A DNA stretch of 33,449 bases from Acidobacteriota bacterium (GTDB lineage: Bacteria; Acidobacteriota; Terriglobia; Acidiferrales; UBA7541). Position 1 is the stretch's first letter. Each line of letters begins with the position of its first letter. The notes under the pieces are model-generated. The model was not told the origin of the DNA. It ran no database searches and saw only the letters and a program-made list of their open reading frames with translations. Where the stretch lies: contig JAKAOH010000016.1 in the NCBI GenBank assembly GCA_021812285.1, forward strand, positions 1 through 33,449, given 5' to 3'. The position numbers and the translations under genes were made by a program. Below, one piece after another: positions 1 through 9,493 of this stretch.

Positions 1-1
1 C

Positions 2-1003
2 GACGGCATGAATCTGTTTCGCTACGGAAATTTCGATTGGGTGAACCCGTCCGATGCTCCTTCGCAAGAGAAGGTGATGGCCAAGGTTCACCAGCTCATC
101 GAACAGATTCAGGATCTGCAAAAGGCCCCGGTCGTTCCGCCATACGTCGGCCCCGTACTGCTCAGCGGTCGCGCCGCCGCCGTGTTCTTCCATGAAGTTC
201 TCGGTCATCGCCTCGAGGGTTTCCGCCAGAAAGAGCTGACTGAAGGGCAGACGTTCACGGGAAAAGTTGGCCAGCAGATCATGCCAAGCTTCCTTTCCGT
301 TTACGACGATCCCACACTCAAGGAGATCAACGGACAGGCGCTGCTTGGCTACTACCCGTTCGACGATGAAGGCGTTCCCTCGCAGCGCGTCACGCTGGTG
401 AAAGACGGCGTCCTGAAAAATTTTCTGATGTCCCGCTCGCCGCTGCCCGGCTTTCCTCAATCGAATGGCCACGGCCGGCGTCAGATCGGTTTCCAGCCGA
501 TTTCGCGGATGGGCAATACGATCGTCGAAAGCTCGAAGGGCGTCCCGTTCTCCCAACTGCGTAAGATGCTGATCGAAATGCTGCGCCGGCAAAACAAGCC
601 GTTCGGCTTGCTGATCGACGACCTCTCCGGCGGATTCACCATCACCGGTCGCGCCGAGCCGCAAGCCTTTCAGCTCGAGCCGCTAATCGTCTACAAGGTG
701 TTTGCCGACGGCCGGCCCGACCAGCTCGTGCGTGGCGTCAATATCGTTGGCACGCCGCTGACCGTGCTGACCAAGATCGTCGCCACCGGCGACAAGGAAG
801 CGGTCTTCAACGGTTTCTGCGTCGCCGAATCCGGCGCCGTCCCGGTTTCCGCCGACGCGCCGGCGATGCTTCTCTCCGAGCTCGAAGTGGCCAAGAAGGA
901 AACTTCCGCCGATAAGCCCCCGATCCTGCCGCCGCCCGCGCACGACCCGCTCGATCCCGAGCCGAAGGGCATCAAGCCGACTCCCTGGGGGCAATCGCGA
1001 TGA
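2..1003 (+). CDS. tldD: TldD/PmbA-family metalloprotease, C-terminal part (5' end outside window)
   Basis: This is the C-terminal part of a TldD-type peptidase. The frame is open to the window edge and the family is longer than the roughly 330 residues visible, so the true start lies upstream. The HExxxH zinc motif is present (HEVLGH at nt 191-208). The third ligand expected in active TldD, a cysteine near the C terminus, matches FCVAESG (about nt 815-835). The conserved DDEGVPSQ and SNGHGR blocks also match the family. In Escherichia coli, TldD acts with the metal-less partner TldE on unfolded peptides and modified-peptide precursors. Here the next gene is a paralogue lacking the ligands and overlaps by 4 nt (ATGA), which suggests translational coupling and a heterodimer. 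The tail after about residue 290 is proline-rich and not part of the fold. The family assignment is firm; the substrate is unknown. Confidence 0.85.
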   Translation, partial: DGMNLFRYGNFDWVNPSDAPSQEKVMAKVHQLIEQIQDLQKAPVVPPYVGPVLLSGRAAAVFFHEVLGHRLEGFRQKELTEGQTFTGKVGQQIMPSFLSVYDDPTLKEINGQALLGYYPFDDEGVPSQRVTLVKDGVLKNFLMSRSPLPGFPQSNGHGRRQIGFQPISRMGNTIVESSKGVPFSQLRKMLIEMLRRQNKPFGLLIDDLSGGFTITGRAEPQAFQLEPLIVYKVFADGRPDQLVRGVNIVGTPLTVLTKIVATGDKEAVFNGFCVAESGAVPVSADAPAMLLSELEVAKKETSADKPPILPPPAHDPLDPEPKGIKPTPWGQSR

Positions 1004-2913
1004 TCCGCCGCGTGCTGGCCGTTTTCGCGTTTCTCAGTTTCCTCGCCCTGCCCGTTGGGCTTGTCGCCGCGCAGCCGATCGGCGCCGCGCGCCCCGCCGC
1101 GGCCAAGAGCGCCGTCCGCACCATCTCCATTCCCGCCGCCGGTAAATTTCCGGCGCTGAAAGTTTCCGTCGCCCCCGGCCAGGCGCAATCGCCCGAGGAC
1201 GATACGCTCCGCGCGATGAAAGCCGAAATGGCGCGCTCGCTTGCGCGCCTGCAAACGGCCCAGCTAGGCAAGCCCTATTTCATCGCGTATCGCCTGCTCG
1301 ACGTTCAGGTGCGCGCCATCACCGCCGATCTGGGCTCGATCGTCAATTCCACCACCACGCGCCAGCGCTTCATGCTCGTGCAGGTGCGGATGGGCAATTA
1401 CCATATCGACAGCTCGAATTTCATTTCGAGCGGCGGCTTCCAGGGCTCGATCGGCAACGCCGGCCAGGTGGGCATTGACGGCGATTACTATTCGCTCCGC
1501 CAGGATCTCTGGCTGGCCACCGATCAGGCTTACAAACAGGCAGCCGACAAACTCGCCGCCAAGCAGGCTTTTCTCAATAGCCTCGCCAAGCCGCCCGAAA
1601 TCGACGATTTCGCCCGCATTCAGCAGCCGGTCGTTCTGATCGAGCCCCACGCCGTGCCCGATTGGACTTCGCGCGATTGGGACAAGGAAGCCCAACAAGC
1701 CTCCGCCGTCTTCCGTTCCTACCCCGATCTCTACGACGGCCGCGTCACCTATTACATGATCTATCAGACGTACTACCTGCTGACGAGCGAAGGCACCGAA
1801 CTGCGCGTTCCCTCGAGTTCCGCCGCCATCGAAGCCGCCGCCGAAACGCAGGCGCCCGATGGCATGCCGCTCCACGATTTCTATTCCTTCTACGCCACCA
1901 CGCCTTCCGGTCTGCCGGCAATCGATCAGGTGACGCAGCACATCACTCACATCAGCCAGCAGCTCGAGGCGCTTCGCTCGGCTCCCTCCGTCGCCGATTA
2001 CGACGGTCCGGTGCTGTTCGCGCCCCAGGCCGCCGGCTCTCTGCTCGCGCAGCTTCTGGCCCCGTCGGTTTCGGGAGCGCGCCCTCCACTGGCTTCCGTG
2101 GCCCAGTATGAACGGCTATATAGTGAACTGGGCGGCCGCAGCGACTGGAGCGGCCGGATTGGCCAGCGCGTCTTGCCCACTAGCGTCACGCTGTTCGACG
2201 ATCCTTCGGCCACGTCTTTCGATGGCCATCCTCTGATCGGAACCTATCAGGTGGACGCGGAGGGCGTTCAGGGGCAAAAAGTCACTCTGGTGCAAAATGG
2301 TTTGCTCGAAGGCTTGCTGATGTCGCGGCGTCCCGGCCCCGATTTCAGCACGTCCAACGGCCATGGCCGCGCCGCGGGATTGGGAACGCCGACGCCGGCC
2401 ATCAGCAACCTGTTTCTGCAATCCAACGACGGTTTGTCGGATCAGGCGATGAAGCAGAAGCTGCTCGATATCTGCAAGAGCGACGGCATGCCGTGGTGCC
2501 TGGTGGTGACGCGCATGGATAATCCGGCGCTCGCCGCGATCCATCACGGCGAATTCGATTCCATGCTGGCGGGAATGCTCAGCGGCGTCTCGAATGGCGA
2601 TCGTATGCCGCTCATCGTCTACCGCATCTGGACCAGCGATGGGCATGAAGAGCTGGTTCGCGGCGCGCGGATCGTCGGCCTCACCGTCCGCAACCTGCGC
2701 AATATGGCAGCGGTCGGCGACACGCCCGAAGTCTTCAATTTCATGCAGAATCCGCAGTTCATGGCCACCGCGTTCGCCGCTTTCGGTTCGGCGGGCGGCG
2801 GCTTGCCCAGTTCCGTCGTCACCCCCTCGCTTCTGATTCGCGACGTTCAGATTAACGGTCCCCACGGCGGCGAACAGCGTCTTCCCCTCGTCCCGATGCC
2901 GCCGATTCAGTAA
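1000..2913 (+). CDS. Exported TldE/PmbA-like protein without metal ligands
   Basis: A 637-residue TldD/PmbA-family protein. It starts at an ATG overlapping the upstream stop and opens with a signal peptide (MIRRVLAVFAFLSFLALPVG, cleavage near A24). The C-terminal half is collinear with the upstream paralogue: YDGPVLF, VLPTSVTLFDDPS, DAEGVQGQKVTLV, MSRRPGP and SNGHGR all align. Where the paralogue has HEVLGH this protein reads AQLLAP, and the late cysteine is also missing, so it should not bind the catalytic zinc. That is the TldE condition in known TldD/TldE pairs, where TldE is a structural partner. The signal peptide is unusual, because the E. coli pair is cytoplasmic; this pair may work in the periplasm. 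The family and the loss of ligands are seen directly; partnership and location are inferred. Confidence 0.8.
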   Translation: MIRRVLAVFAFLSFLALPVGLVAAQPIGAARPAAAKSAVRTISIPAAGKFPALKVSVAPGQAQSPEDDTLRAMKAEMARSLARLQTAQLGKPYFIAYRLLDVQVRAITADLGSIVNSTTTRQRFMLVQVRMGNYHIDSSNFISSGGFQGSIGNAGQVGIDGDYYSLRQDLWLATDQAYKQAADKLAAKQAFLNSLAKPPEIDDFARIQQPVVLIEPHAVPDWTSRDWDKEAQQASAVFRSYPDLYDGRVTYYMIYQTYYLLTSEGTELRVPSSSAAIEAAAETQAPDGMPLHDFYSFYATTPSGLPAIDQVTQHITHISQQLEALRSAPSVADYDGPVLFAPQAAGSLLAQLLAPSVSGARPPLASVAQYERLYSELGGRSDWSGRIGQRVLPTSVTLFDDPSATSFDGHPLIGTYQVDAEGVQGQKVTLVQNGLLEGLLMSRRPGPDFSTSNGHGRAAGLGTPTPAISNLFLQSNDGLSDQAMKQKLLDICKSDGMPWCLVVTRMDNPALAAIHHGEFDSMLAGMLSGVSNGDRMPLIVYRIWTSDGHEELVRGARIVGLTVRNLRNMAAVGDTPEVFNFMQNPQFMATAFAAFGSAGGGLPSSVVTPSLLIRDVQINGPHGGEQRLPLVPMPPIQ

Positions 2914-2957
2914 CCGAGCCGCGTTTTCCCGGCGCGCCGAGCCCGAACCGATCGGCG

Positions 2958-2963
2958 TATAAT
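2958..2963 (+). promoter_or_regulatory. Candidate -10 box (TATAAT) for the small coiled-coil gene
   Basis: A perfect TATAAT lies 33 nt upstream of the ATG at 2997, in the 83-nt gap after the TldE-like gene. No convincing -35 box is seen at the usual spacing and there is no TG extension. A strong ribosome binding site (GGGGGAGG, 2979-2986) follows. Confidence 0.45.
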
Positions 2964-2996
2964 TCTTTACTCCATCCTGGGGGAGGAAAATCGCAC

Positions 2997-3245
2997 ATGT
3001 CGGAACCGTCTTATGAGGACCTGAAAAAGCGCGTCGCGGAACTCGAAAAGCAGTCGGGCCGCCGTTCCGGCAAACTCGAATTCAAAGTAGGTGAAAAAGG
3101 CGGCGTGAGCGTTTACGGCCTGGGCCGCTTCCCGGTCACCCTCTATTACGAACAGTGGATTCGCCTGCTCGACAACGCCGCGGAACTGCGCGAATTCCTT
3201 GAAGAAAACAAGGCGGAGGGCCGCCTGAAACTGAAAGAGAAATAG
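2997..3245 (+). CDS. Small conserved hypothetical protein, 82 aa
   Basis: The start is set by a strong Shine-Dalgarno stretch (GGGGGAGG) 10 nt upstream of the ATG. Residues 5-22 (YEDLKKRVAELEKQ) form a short charged coiled coil. A compact middle part follows (KLEFKVGEKGGVSVYGLGRF), probably beta, and then a helical end (LLDNAAELREFLEENK). There is no signal peptide or membrane segment, so it is expected in the cytoplasm. I do not recognise a named family or function. It has its own likely promoter and lies between the TldE-like gene and the kinase, whose promoter begins right after its stop. Codon use and length suggest a real gene. Confidence 0.7.
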   Translation: MSEPSYEDLKKRVAELEKQSGRRSGKLEFKVGEKGGVSVYGLGRFPVTLYYEQWIRLLDNAAELREFLEENKAEGRLKLKEK

Positions 3246-3258
3246 CCGGCGACGCCGC

Positions 3259-3287
3259 TTGACCCTCGCGGCAGCCCATCGTAGTAT
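3259..3287 (+). promoter_or_regulatory. Sigma-70-type promoter for the kinase gene
   Basis: TTGACC (3259-3264) and TAGTAT (3282-3287) are separated by exactly 17 nt. Transcription would begin near 3294, only about 10 nt before the ATG at 3305. This fits the absence of a recognisable ribosome binding site. Confidence 0.6.
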
Positions 3288-3304
3288 GCAGCACGACTCT
3301 TGCC

Positions 3305-6295
3305 ATGGAACTAATCGGAAAAACCTTCTCTCATTACCGCATTCTCGAGCCGCTTGGTGCGGGCGGCATGGGTGTGGTTTACAAAGCTGAAGACACCCGC
3401 CTCCAACGCTTGGTCGCCCTGAAATTCCTTCCCGAAGACGTTGCTCACGATCCCGCCGCGCTCGAACGCTTTCAGCGAGAGGCCCGCGCGGCCAGCGCGC
3501 TCAACCACCCCAACATTTGCACCATTTACGATATCGGCGAGGAAAACGGACGCCGTTTCATCGCGATGGAGTATCTGGAAGGCCGGACGCTCAAGCATCG
3601 CATTGAAAGCGGCCCGCTCCCGCTCGAACAACTGCTCGACTTGGGCATCGAGATCGCCGATGCGCTCGACGCCGCCCACGCCAAGGGCATCGTTCACCGC
3701 GATATCAAGCCGGCGAACATCTTTATCACGGACCGCAACCACGCGAAGCTGCTCGATTTCGGCCTCGCGAAGCAGACGCTCGGCAACGGTAATGTCACCG
3801 CGACCGCGGCGACGCTTCCCGGCGTTACCGAGGCTCTGCTCACCAGCCCGGGCACGGCCTTGGGCACCGTCGCCTACATGTCGCCCGAGCAGGCGCGCGG
3901 CGAGACGCTCGATGCGCGTACCGACGTTTTCAGCCTTGGCGCGGTGCTCTACGAAATGGCCACCGGCCTCGCGCCGTTCGCCGGATCCACCGCGGCGGTT
4001 ATCTTCAATGGAATCCTCGAGCGCGACCCGGAACCTCCCAGCCAGCGCAACGCCAAGCTGCCGCCAAAGCTCGACGAAATCATCGCCAAGACTTTGGAGA
4101 AAGACCGCGAACTGCGCTGCCAGACCGCGGCGGAACTGCGCGCCGAGCTGAAACGCCTGAAACGGGATCTCGATACCAGCCGCGCCGCCGCCCGCACGTC
4201 CACCATGTCCGCTTCCGCGGCTCCCGAGGCGACGGCCTCGGCCGTGGCTGCTCCCGGGCTCACCTCCACGCCCAGTTCTGGCACTCCGGCTGCCGCCGTA
4301 ACGCCGCCGGCTGCGCCCGTTTCGTCCGGCAGCGGCCCGATTTCCGCGGCAGCCACTCCCGCTGCCGCCAAAAGCCGCTGGCCGTTGGTTGCCGCTGCCG
4401 TCGTTGTCATTGGAGCCATCGGCGCCGGCGCCTATTTCTTCCTGAATCGCGCGCCCAAGCTCACCTCCAAGGACACGATCGTCCTCGCCGATTTCTCCAA
4501 CACCACCGGCCAGTCGGTTTTCGACGGCACGCTCAAGCAAGCCCTCGAAGTCCAGCTGGAGCAGTCGCCATTCCTGGATGTCCTTCCTGATCCGCAGGTG
4601 CAGGAGACGCTGCGCCTGATGGGCCGGCCGGTCAATTCGGCGATTACCGGCGGCGTGGCCCGGGAAATCTGCGAACGGACCGGGAGCACGGCGACGATTG
4701 ACGGCTCGATTTCCATGCTCGGCAGCGAATACGTCCTCGGCCTCAACGCTGTCGACTGCCAGAGCGGAAGCCCGATCGCGCAGGAACAAGTGACCGCTAG
4801 CCGTCCCGAAGATGTACTTACGGCGCTCGGCACCGCCGTCACCAGGCTCCGGCAGCGCTTGGGCGAATCGCTCGCTTCGATCCAGAAATTCAATATGCCG
4901 CTCGCCGAAGCGACCACTTCTTCGCTCCCCGCGCTCAAGGCTTTCAGCATGGGCCAGAAAGCGGACCTCGAAACCGGCGACGCCAGCGCGATTCCGTATT
5001 TCCAGCAGGCGATTGAGCTCGATCCGAATTTCGCGTTGGCCTACGCCCTGATGGGCATTTCCTATGGAAATCTTGGCGAATTAGGACTTTCCGCGCAGGA
5101 CCTGACGAAGGCTTACCAACTCCGTAATCGGGTCTCCGAGCGCGAGCGATTCCACATCGAGAGCATGTATTACCAGAACGCGCTGGGCGACCTGGATCGG
5201 GCGCGCCAATCCCTTCTGCAATGGCAGCAGACCTATCCGCGCGATTTCATCCCCTACGTGGACATGGGCAGCGTCGATGCACAGGCAGCCGAATGGAATA
5301 AATCCGCGGAGCAAAGCCTGACGGCGTTACGCTTGAATCCCGATGACGTGATTGCTTTCGGAAATCTGGCCCAGTCCTACATGATGCTGGGCCGGTTTGG
5401 CGAGGCTGGTTCGACGCTCGATCAAGCGGCAAAGCGCCATCTCGATGCGGCCTACATGCATGCTTATCGCTATCTGCTTGGTTTTCTCCAGAACGATCCG
5501 GCGACGATGAAGCAACAAGCGGCCTGGGCCGTGGGAAAGGTTGGCGCGGAAGACGCGTTCTTGTCGCTCGAATCGGATACAGCAGCCGACGCCGGCCACT
5601 TGGCGCAAGCGCGCACGCTCGACGACCAGGCCGTTGCCACGGCCCAGCGCGACGGCATGGCGGAAGACGCCTGGCTCTGGAACCTCGACGCCGCTTTGCG
5701 CGAAGCCGAAATCGGCGATCCTGCCCGCGCCCGCCAGATCGCCGGCGCTTTGCTGAAGACACCCGGCCTCGATCGTTACACGCAAGCCGTCGCCGCGCTG
5801 GCGCTGGCTCGCGCGGGCGACGCCGCTGGCGCTCAGACCGTTGCCGACAGCCTGACGAAGGCGTATCCGAACGACACGACGATGAGCGATTATTGGCTGC
5901 CTTCGGTCCGCGCCGCCATCGCGCTCGATCACAATGACGCCGCGCAGGCGCTCCAGGATCTCCAGCCGTCGAAGCCGTACGAAGCAGGGCTGGAGCCCCC
6001 TTTCACGGAAACGGTTACCATGTATCCGGTTTATTTGCGCGGATTGGCGCTGCTCCAGGAAAAGCAGGGGCAGCAAGCCGCCGAGGCATTCCAGGAACTC
6101 CTCGATCATCGGGGCGTCATTGCGAATTTTCCGATTGGCGCGCTCGCTCAGCTCGATTTGGCTCGCGCGCAGGCGATGGCGGGCGACACCGCCGCCCGCA
6201 CTTCCTATCAAAACGTCCTCGCGCTCTGGCACACGGCCGATCCCAAATTCGCGCTTCTCCAGCAAGTCCGCTCCGAGTACGCCCACCTGAAGTAA
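3305..6295 (+). CDS. Transmembrane Ser/Thr protein kinase (PknB-like) with extracytoplasmic TPR region
   Basis: The 996-residue protein begins with a complete Hanks-type kinase domain (about 10-280): glycine loop GAGGMG at 18-23, ATP-binding K40, catalytic loop HRDIKPAN with D133, DFG with D151, and [10 protein letters not shown] in the activation segment. An Ala/Pro/Ser/Thr-rich linker (about 285-355) leads to one membrane helix (about 359-381). The outer part starts with a domain resembling the TolB/FlgO-type N-terminal fold ([13 protein letters not shown], about 390-540). From about 540 to the end there are helical TPR-like repeats. This layout is frequent in acidobacteria. The kinase should be active, with the outer region sensing or binding an unknown ligand. 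The leader is very short and lacks a clear ribosome binding site. No adjacent phosphatase or response protein hints at its target. Confidence 0.9.
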   Translation: MELIGKTFSHYRILEPLGAGGMGVVYKAEDTRLQRLVALKFLPEDVAHDPAALERFQREARAASALNHPNICTIYDIGEENGRRFIAMEYLEGRTLKHRIESGPLPLEQLLDLGIEIADALDAAHAKGIVHRDIKPANIFITDRNHAKLLDFGLAKQTLGNGNVTATAATLPGVTEALLTSPGTALGTVAYMSPEQARGETLDARTDVFSLGAVLYEMATGLAPFAGSTAAVIFNGILERDPEPPSQRNAKLPPKLDEIIAKTLEKDRELRCQTAAELRAELKRLKRDLDTSRAAARTSTMSASAAPEATASAVAAPGLTSTPSSGTPAAAVTPPAAPVSSGSGPISAAATPAAAKSRWPLVAAAVVVIGAIGAGAYFFLNRAPKLTSKDTIVLADFSNTTGQSVFDGTLKQALEVQLEQSPFLDVLPDPQVQETLRLMGRPVNSAITGGVAREICERTGSTATIDGSISMLGSEYVLGLNAVDCQSGSPIAQEQVTASRPEDVLTALGTAVTRLRQRLGESLASIQKFNMPLAEATTSSLPALKAFSMGQKADLETGDASAIPYFQQAIELDPNFALAYALMGISYGNLGELGLSAQDLTKAYQLRNRVSERERFHIESMYYQNALGDLDRARQSLLQWQQTYPRDFIPYVDMGSVDAQAAEWNKSAEQSLTALRLNPDDVIAFGNLAQSYMMLGRFGEAGSTLDQAAKRHLDAAYMHAYRYLLGFLQNDPATMKQQAAWAVGKVGAEDAFLSLESDTAADAGHLAQARTLDDQAVATAQRDGMAEDAWLWNLDAALREAEIGDPARARQIAGALLKTPGLDRYTQAVAALALARAGDAAGAQTVADSLTKAYPNDTTMSDYWLPSVRAAIALDHNDAAQALQDLQPSKPYEAGLEPPFTETVTMYPVYLRGLALLQEKQGQQAAEAFQELLDHRGVIANFPIGALAQLDLARAQAMAGDTAARTSYQNVLALWHTADPKFALLQQVRSEYAHLK

Positions 6296-6428
6296 CCGGG
6301 CAACGTCTCCATTTCTCCCGTCGTGGATGCACGAGGGTTCATGCGCCTTGAGCCGCAGGGCAAAGGCATCCCGGCCTTGCCTTCGACATGCGCGGCAGTC
6401 GGGGGCCCTGAAATAGGCGGGAAATGCG

Positions 6429-6461
6429 CCAAGCCCCCGGCCTTGAGAGCCGAGGGCCTGG
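6429..6461. terminator. Hairpin between convergent genes, possible terminator
   Basis: The kinase and the TonB-dependent receptor converge across 6296-6474. The arms 6429-6441 and 6449-6461 form a 13-bp stem (two G-U pairs when read on the minus strand) with a 7-nt loop, right after the receptor stop. The following bases are only modestly T-rich on either strand, so intrinsic termination is uncertain. The rest of the gap (6296-6428) has further imperfect inverted repeats and no gene. Confidence 0.45.
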
Positions 6462-6474
6462 CCACATGCGTTTG

Positions 6475-9156
6475 CTAGAACTGGAAGCTGATCGTGCCGT
6501 AGGTGGAAAGCGGCGCGCCGGGGTAGCCCAGAATCGCTCCCGCGGATGTGCCGGTGAACGGCGTGAAATAGCCTCCGGAAGAGATGTACTCGAATTCGTT
6601 GTACTTCTTGTTGAACAGGTTCGTCATGGTGACGCTCAAGTTCACATATTTCTTGATCGGCGCGACAAACGAGAGGTTTGCCGTGCCGTATCCCGGCATC
6701 GTCATGCTGTCCGGCGCACCGGTCACGTCGTTCCACAAGTGCTGCGAGCCGATGTAATCGAAGGAAAAACGCGGTTCCACCAGCACGCGCTCGTGGAGGG
6801 CGATTCCGTAATACACGCCGAAATTCATCGTCGTGCTGGGCGTGTAGGAGACCGGGATGTTGTTGTAGCAGCTGCCGCCCTGCGCCGGCGAGATGCAAGG
6901 GGCGCTCGGAGGGTTACCCGAGTTGTAGGTGACGAAGTGAGCCGACTCGCCGTTGAAGTTGGCGAAAATGTGCAGGTTCGAGACGGGGTCGTCGTCGAAG
7001 AAGATGTTGACGCCGTGAAAGGTCGAGCTGCCGCCCGAGGTGAGCTCGTTGCCCGTGGCCGTTTCGTAGTCGATTTCCTGATTGTCGTAATCGAGGTGGT
7101 AATATGCGAGGCCGAAAATGGTGTTCTTCAGCACGGGTGCGTTCGCGAAATGAACCTTGAAGCCGGCCTGCGCGTACTTGCCCTCGGCCAGCAGGTAAGC
7201 CGCCGGATCGATTTTCTGGAACATTCCGCCGCCGCCTCCGAGCGAGGGCGAATGGTATTCGGTGCTGTAACCGCCGTAGATGCTCAGCCAGTGGAACGGC
7301 ATCACGCCCGCGCTGATCGATGGCTCGACTCCCGTGCGGCTCTCATGCGAACCGCAGATGGAGCCCTGATCGGTCGCATTGCCGGGCAACAGAAACGGAT
7401 CGCTCGATTTGGGGTAGAGCGAGCAATGTTGGCTCAGCACCACGTTGTTCGCCGAGAGGTTGAAAACCCGGTACGCCTGATCGCTGTAACTCGTCTGGAA
7501 CGCGACGAAGCGGATGCCGGGGGTGATGTGAATTTGCGGAATCGGATGGAAGGTGTCCTGCGCGTAGAGCGCCACGTCGTCCTGGTCGAAGTAGCCGGAC
7601 CGGATCTTGCCGCCTTGGTTGGGAATCATCAGCGGCCCGTTGCCGCCCAGGCTGGGATCGTAGAAATCGTTCTGGCTGTTATAGAGCGCGTGGATGTAGT
7701 AGGCTCCGACGGCGACCGTGTTCAACGGCAGGACCTTCGAGAGGCCGAGTTCATCTCCGAAGGAGTCGGTGTGCGGATTGTTCCACTCGTTGATCTGCCC
7801 CGAGCCCGGCGGGCCGGCGAAGACGTCGGTCAGGCGGTTGTGCAGCCGATGGATCGCCGAGTACCAGGTCATGTTCGTGAGCGTGGTGGTGGAATTCAAC
7901 AGGAGATTTTCGCGCCCGTAGAGCATCCACATGGCGTTCGTATCGTATTTGTTGTAGCAGTTGTAAGGCAGTCCGCTGTAATAGCCGCTCGAATCTTCGG
8001 CATAGTTGGTGCCCTGGCCAGGCGTGTCCACGGCGCAGGACCCGGTTGTGGGATCGTAGGTGTAATAGACGCCTGCGGTGTGGCTCAGCGGAATCGTCTG
8101 GTTGCGGAAGCCGCCGGCCTTCGAGTAATAGCCGCCCAGTTCGAAGCTGCCCGCGGAAAACATGCGGATCGTCTTGGCAAACACCGATCCGTCCTTGGAG
8201 TGGTTGTTAAAACCATCCGGGGCCGTGCGGAAGCTGTCGCCGCTGCCCACGCCGCCCGAAATGACCGTCGACCAGCCGTGGAAGCCGCCCGTATTCAGGA
8301 CGAACGCGATGTTCTTCTGGTTGAAGCTTCCATACGTTCCCTGAACGCTGAGGTGGGTGCCGATGGTCGGCTGAATCGGGGTGAATTCCACTCCGCCGCC
8401 AACGTTGTCGTAAAAGCGGCTCTTGGGATCTCCCGGCCCGTACGTGACCGCCAGGTTCTGAATGAGCAGGTTTTGCGGCATCGTAGCCGATTGCCACAAG
8501 CCGGTGGCTACGTCCGAGACCGGTACTCCGTCAAACGTCACGCCGAGCGAGCCGGGCGATATGAACCCGGGAGCCTCTCCGCCCCAGCCCTGATTGATTC
8601 CATTCAGCTGGATCGTGTATTTCGTCGCGCCGGTCTGACCGTAGCCGAATACGTTCGCTCCCGGCGTGTAAGCGATCATCTGCGCGCCGCCGGCGACGGG
8701 ACCGGCCGCGTCGAGTTGTTTCCGGTCGAGCACCCGGATCGTCTGGTCGGATTTCAGAACATCCACGCGAGTGGGAACCGGCCTTGCGCCAGGAATCACG
8801 GTCCCTCGCACCACCACCGACTGCGATAGCGTCATAACGGTCAGTCTCACCGAAAGAGTCGCGGTTTGCTCCGTGGTGAGAGAAACGCGCTGGGTGAAAG
8901 GCTCGAAGCCTCCCTTTTCCACGCTCACCAGAAAACGGTCGCGCGCCAATCCGTTTGCGCGGAAATGTCCGTCGGCGGCGGTTTGCGTGTGCGTCACCGC
9001 GCCGGAGGTGAGATCGGTGACGGTGATCGTGGCGCCAACGACGGCGCTTCCCGAAACATCCTCCACCGTTCCGGTGATTTTGCCCGTCTGCTGAGCGTGC
9101 GCCACAAGCGCGCCGCTCATGACGAACAAGAAAGCTAAAACGAGTTTTCGACTCAC
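6475..9156 (-). CDS. TonB-dependent outer-membrane receptor, substrate unknown
   Basis: I place the start at GTG 9156-9154 because AGGAGG lies 5 nt upstream and the product then opens with a signal peptide (VSRKLVLAFLFVMSGALVAHAQ). The frame stays open 20 codons further up to an ATG, but that start would bury the signal peptide. The product has 893 residues. Residues about 25-110 form a carboxypeptidase-regulatory-like beta domain (GKITGTVEDVSGSAVVGATI). A plug domain follows (QLNGINQGWGG, VTFDGVPVSD, YGPGDPKS), then a long beta-barrel ending in the aromatic signature ISFQF. Such receptors take up siderophores, cobalamin or glycans using TonB energy. No transporter or riboswitch adjoins it, so the ligand cannot be inferred. 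It sits alone, with the metallophosphoesterase upstream on the same strand. Confidence 0.88.
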   Translation of the reverse strand: MSRKLVLAFLFVMSGALVAHAQQTGKITGTVEDVSGSAVVGATITVTDLTSGAVTHTQTAADGHFRANGLARDRFLVSVEKGGFEPFTQRVSLTTEQTATLSVRLTVMTLSQSVVVRGTVIPGARPVPTRVDVLKSDQTIRVLDRKQLDAAGPVAGGAQMIAYTPGANVFGYGQTGATKYTIQLNGINQGWGGEAPGFISPGSLGVTFDGVPVSDVATGLWQSATMPQNLLIQNLAVTYGPGDPKSRFYDNVGGGVEFTPIQPTIGTHLSVQGTYGSFNQKNIAFVLNTGGFHGWSTVISGGVGSGDSFRTAPDGFNNHSKDGSVFAKTIRMFSAGSFELGGYYSKAGGFRNQTIPLSHTAGVYYTYDPTTGSCAVDTPGQGTNYAEDSSGYYSGLPYNCYNKYDTNAMWMLYGRENLLLNSTTTLTNMTWYSAIHRLHNRLTDVFAGPPGSGQINEWNNPHTDSFGDELGLSKVLPLNTVAVGAYYIHALYNSQNDFYDPSLGGNGPLMIPNQGGKIRSGYFDQDDVALYAQDTFHPIPQIHITPGIRFVAFQTSYSDQAYRVFNLSANNVVLSQHCSLYPKSSDPFLLPGNATDQGSICGSHESRTGVEPSISAGVMPFHWLSIYGGYSTEYHSPSLGGGGGMFQKIDPAAYLLAEGKYAQAGFKVHFANAPVLKNTIFGLAYYHLDYDNQEIDYETATGNELTSGGSSTFHGVNIFFDDDPVSNLHIFANFNGESAHFVTYNSGNPPSAPCISPAQGGSCYNNIPVSYTPSTTMNFGVYYGIALHERVLVEPRFSFDYIGSQHLWNDVTGAPDSMTMPGYGTANLSFVAPIKKYVNLSVTMTNLFNKKYNEFEYISSGGYFTPFTGTSAGAILGYPGAPLSTYGTISFQF

Positions 9157-9493
9157 GAAGGCCTCCTGGACCTCATGCTCTATAAATAAAAATGGGTCGC
9201 CCCACGCGCGCGTCATCTTCCTTCACGCGACTGGCACAAGCGTTTACTCCACGGTGAAAATCCCGTGAACGATTCGGGGTTGAGGAAAACGCGGAGATGA
9301 ATCGGAAAGCGGAGACACGTGCTTGGAATTCCACACTTTACGCGGCTCCAGCGGAGAGCGGTTCCGGTTACAAGTGTGTGAATGCGCGATATTTCTTGCG
9401 CGGCCGCGGTTTACGGCCGACGAGGCCGCGGCGTTCGGCCCGGAGCGCCTTCCAGAGTCTCGGACCACTCATTTCGGATTGAGCTGGTGAGTT
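9157..9493. other. Intergenic region upstream of the TonB-dependent receptor
   Basis: About 340 nt between the receptor start and the metallophosphoesterase stop. It holds the receptor ribosome binding site (AGGAGG) and an AT-rich patch at 9180-9193 that may include its promoter. No -35/-10 pair is convincing. I see no gene, RNA or repeat in the remainder. Confidence 0.5.

Noticed and set aside
6424-8829. Plus-strand open frame of about 800 codons opposite the TonB-dependent receptor
   Set aside because: The product is Arg/Val/His-rich with no family motif and mirrors the receptor gene. Such antisense frames are common in GC-rich DNA. The same applies to plus-strand 16319-18661 and minus-strand 10414-12075 and 11804-12931.
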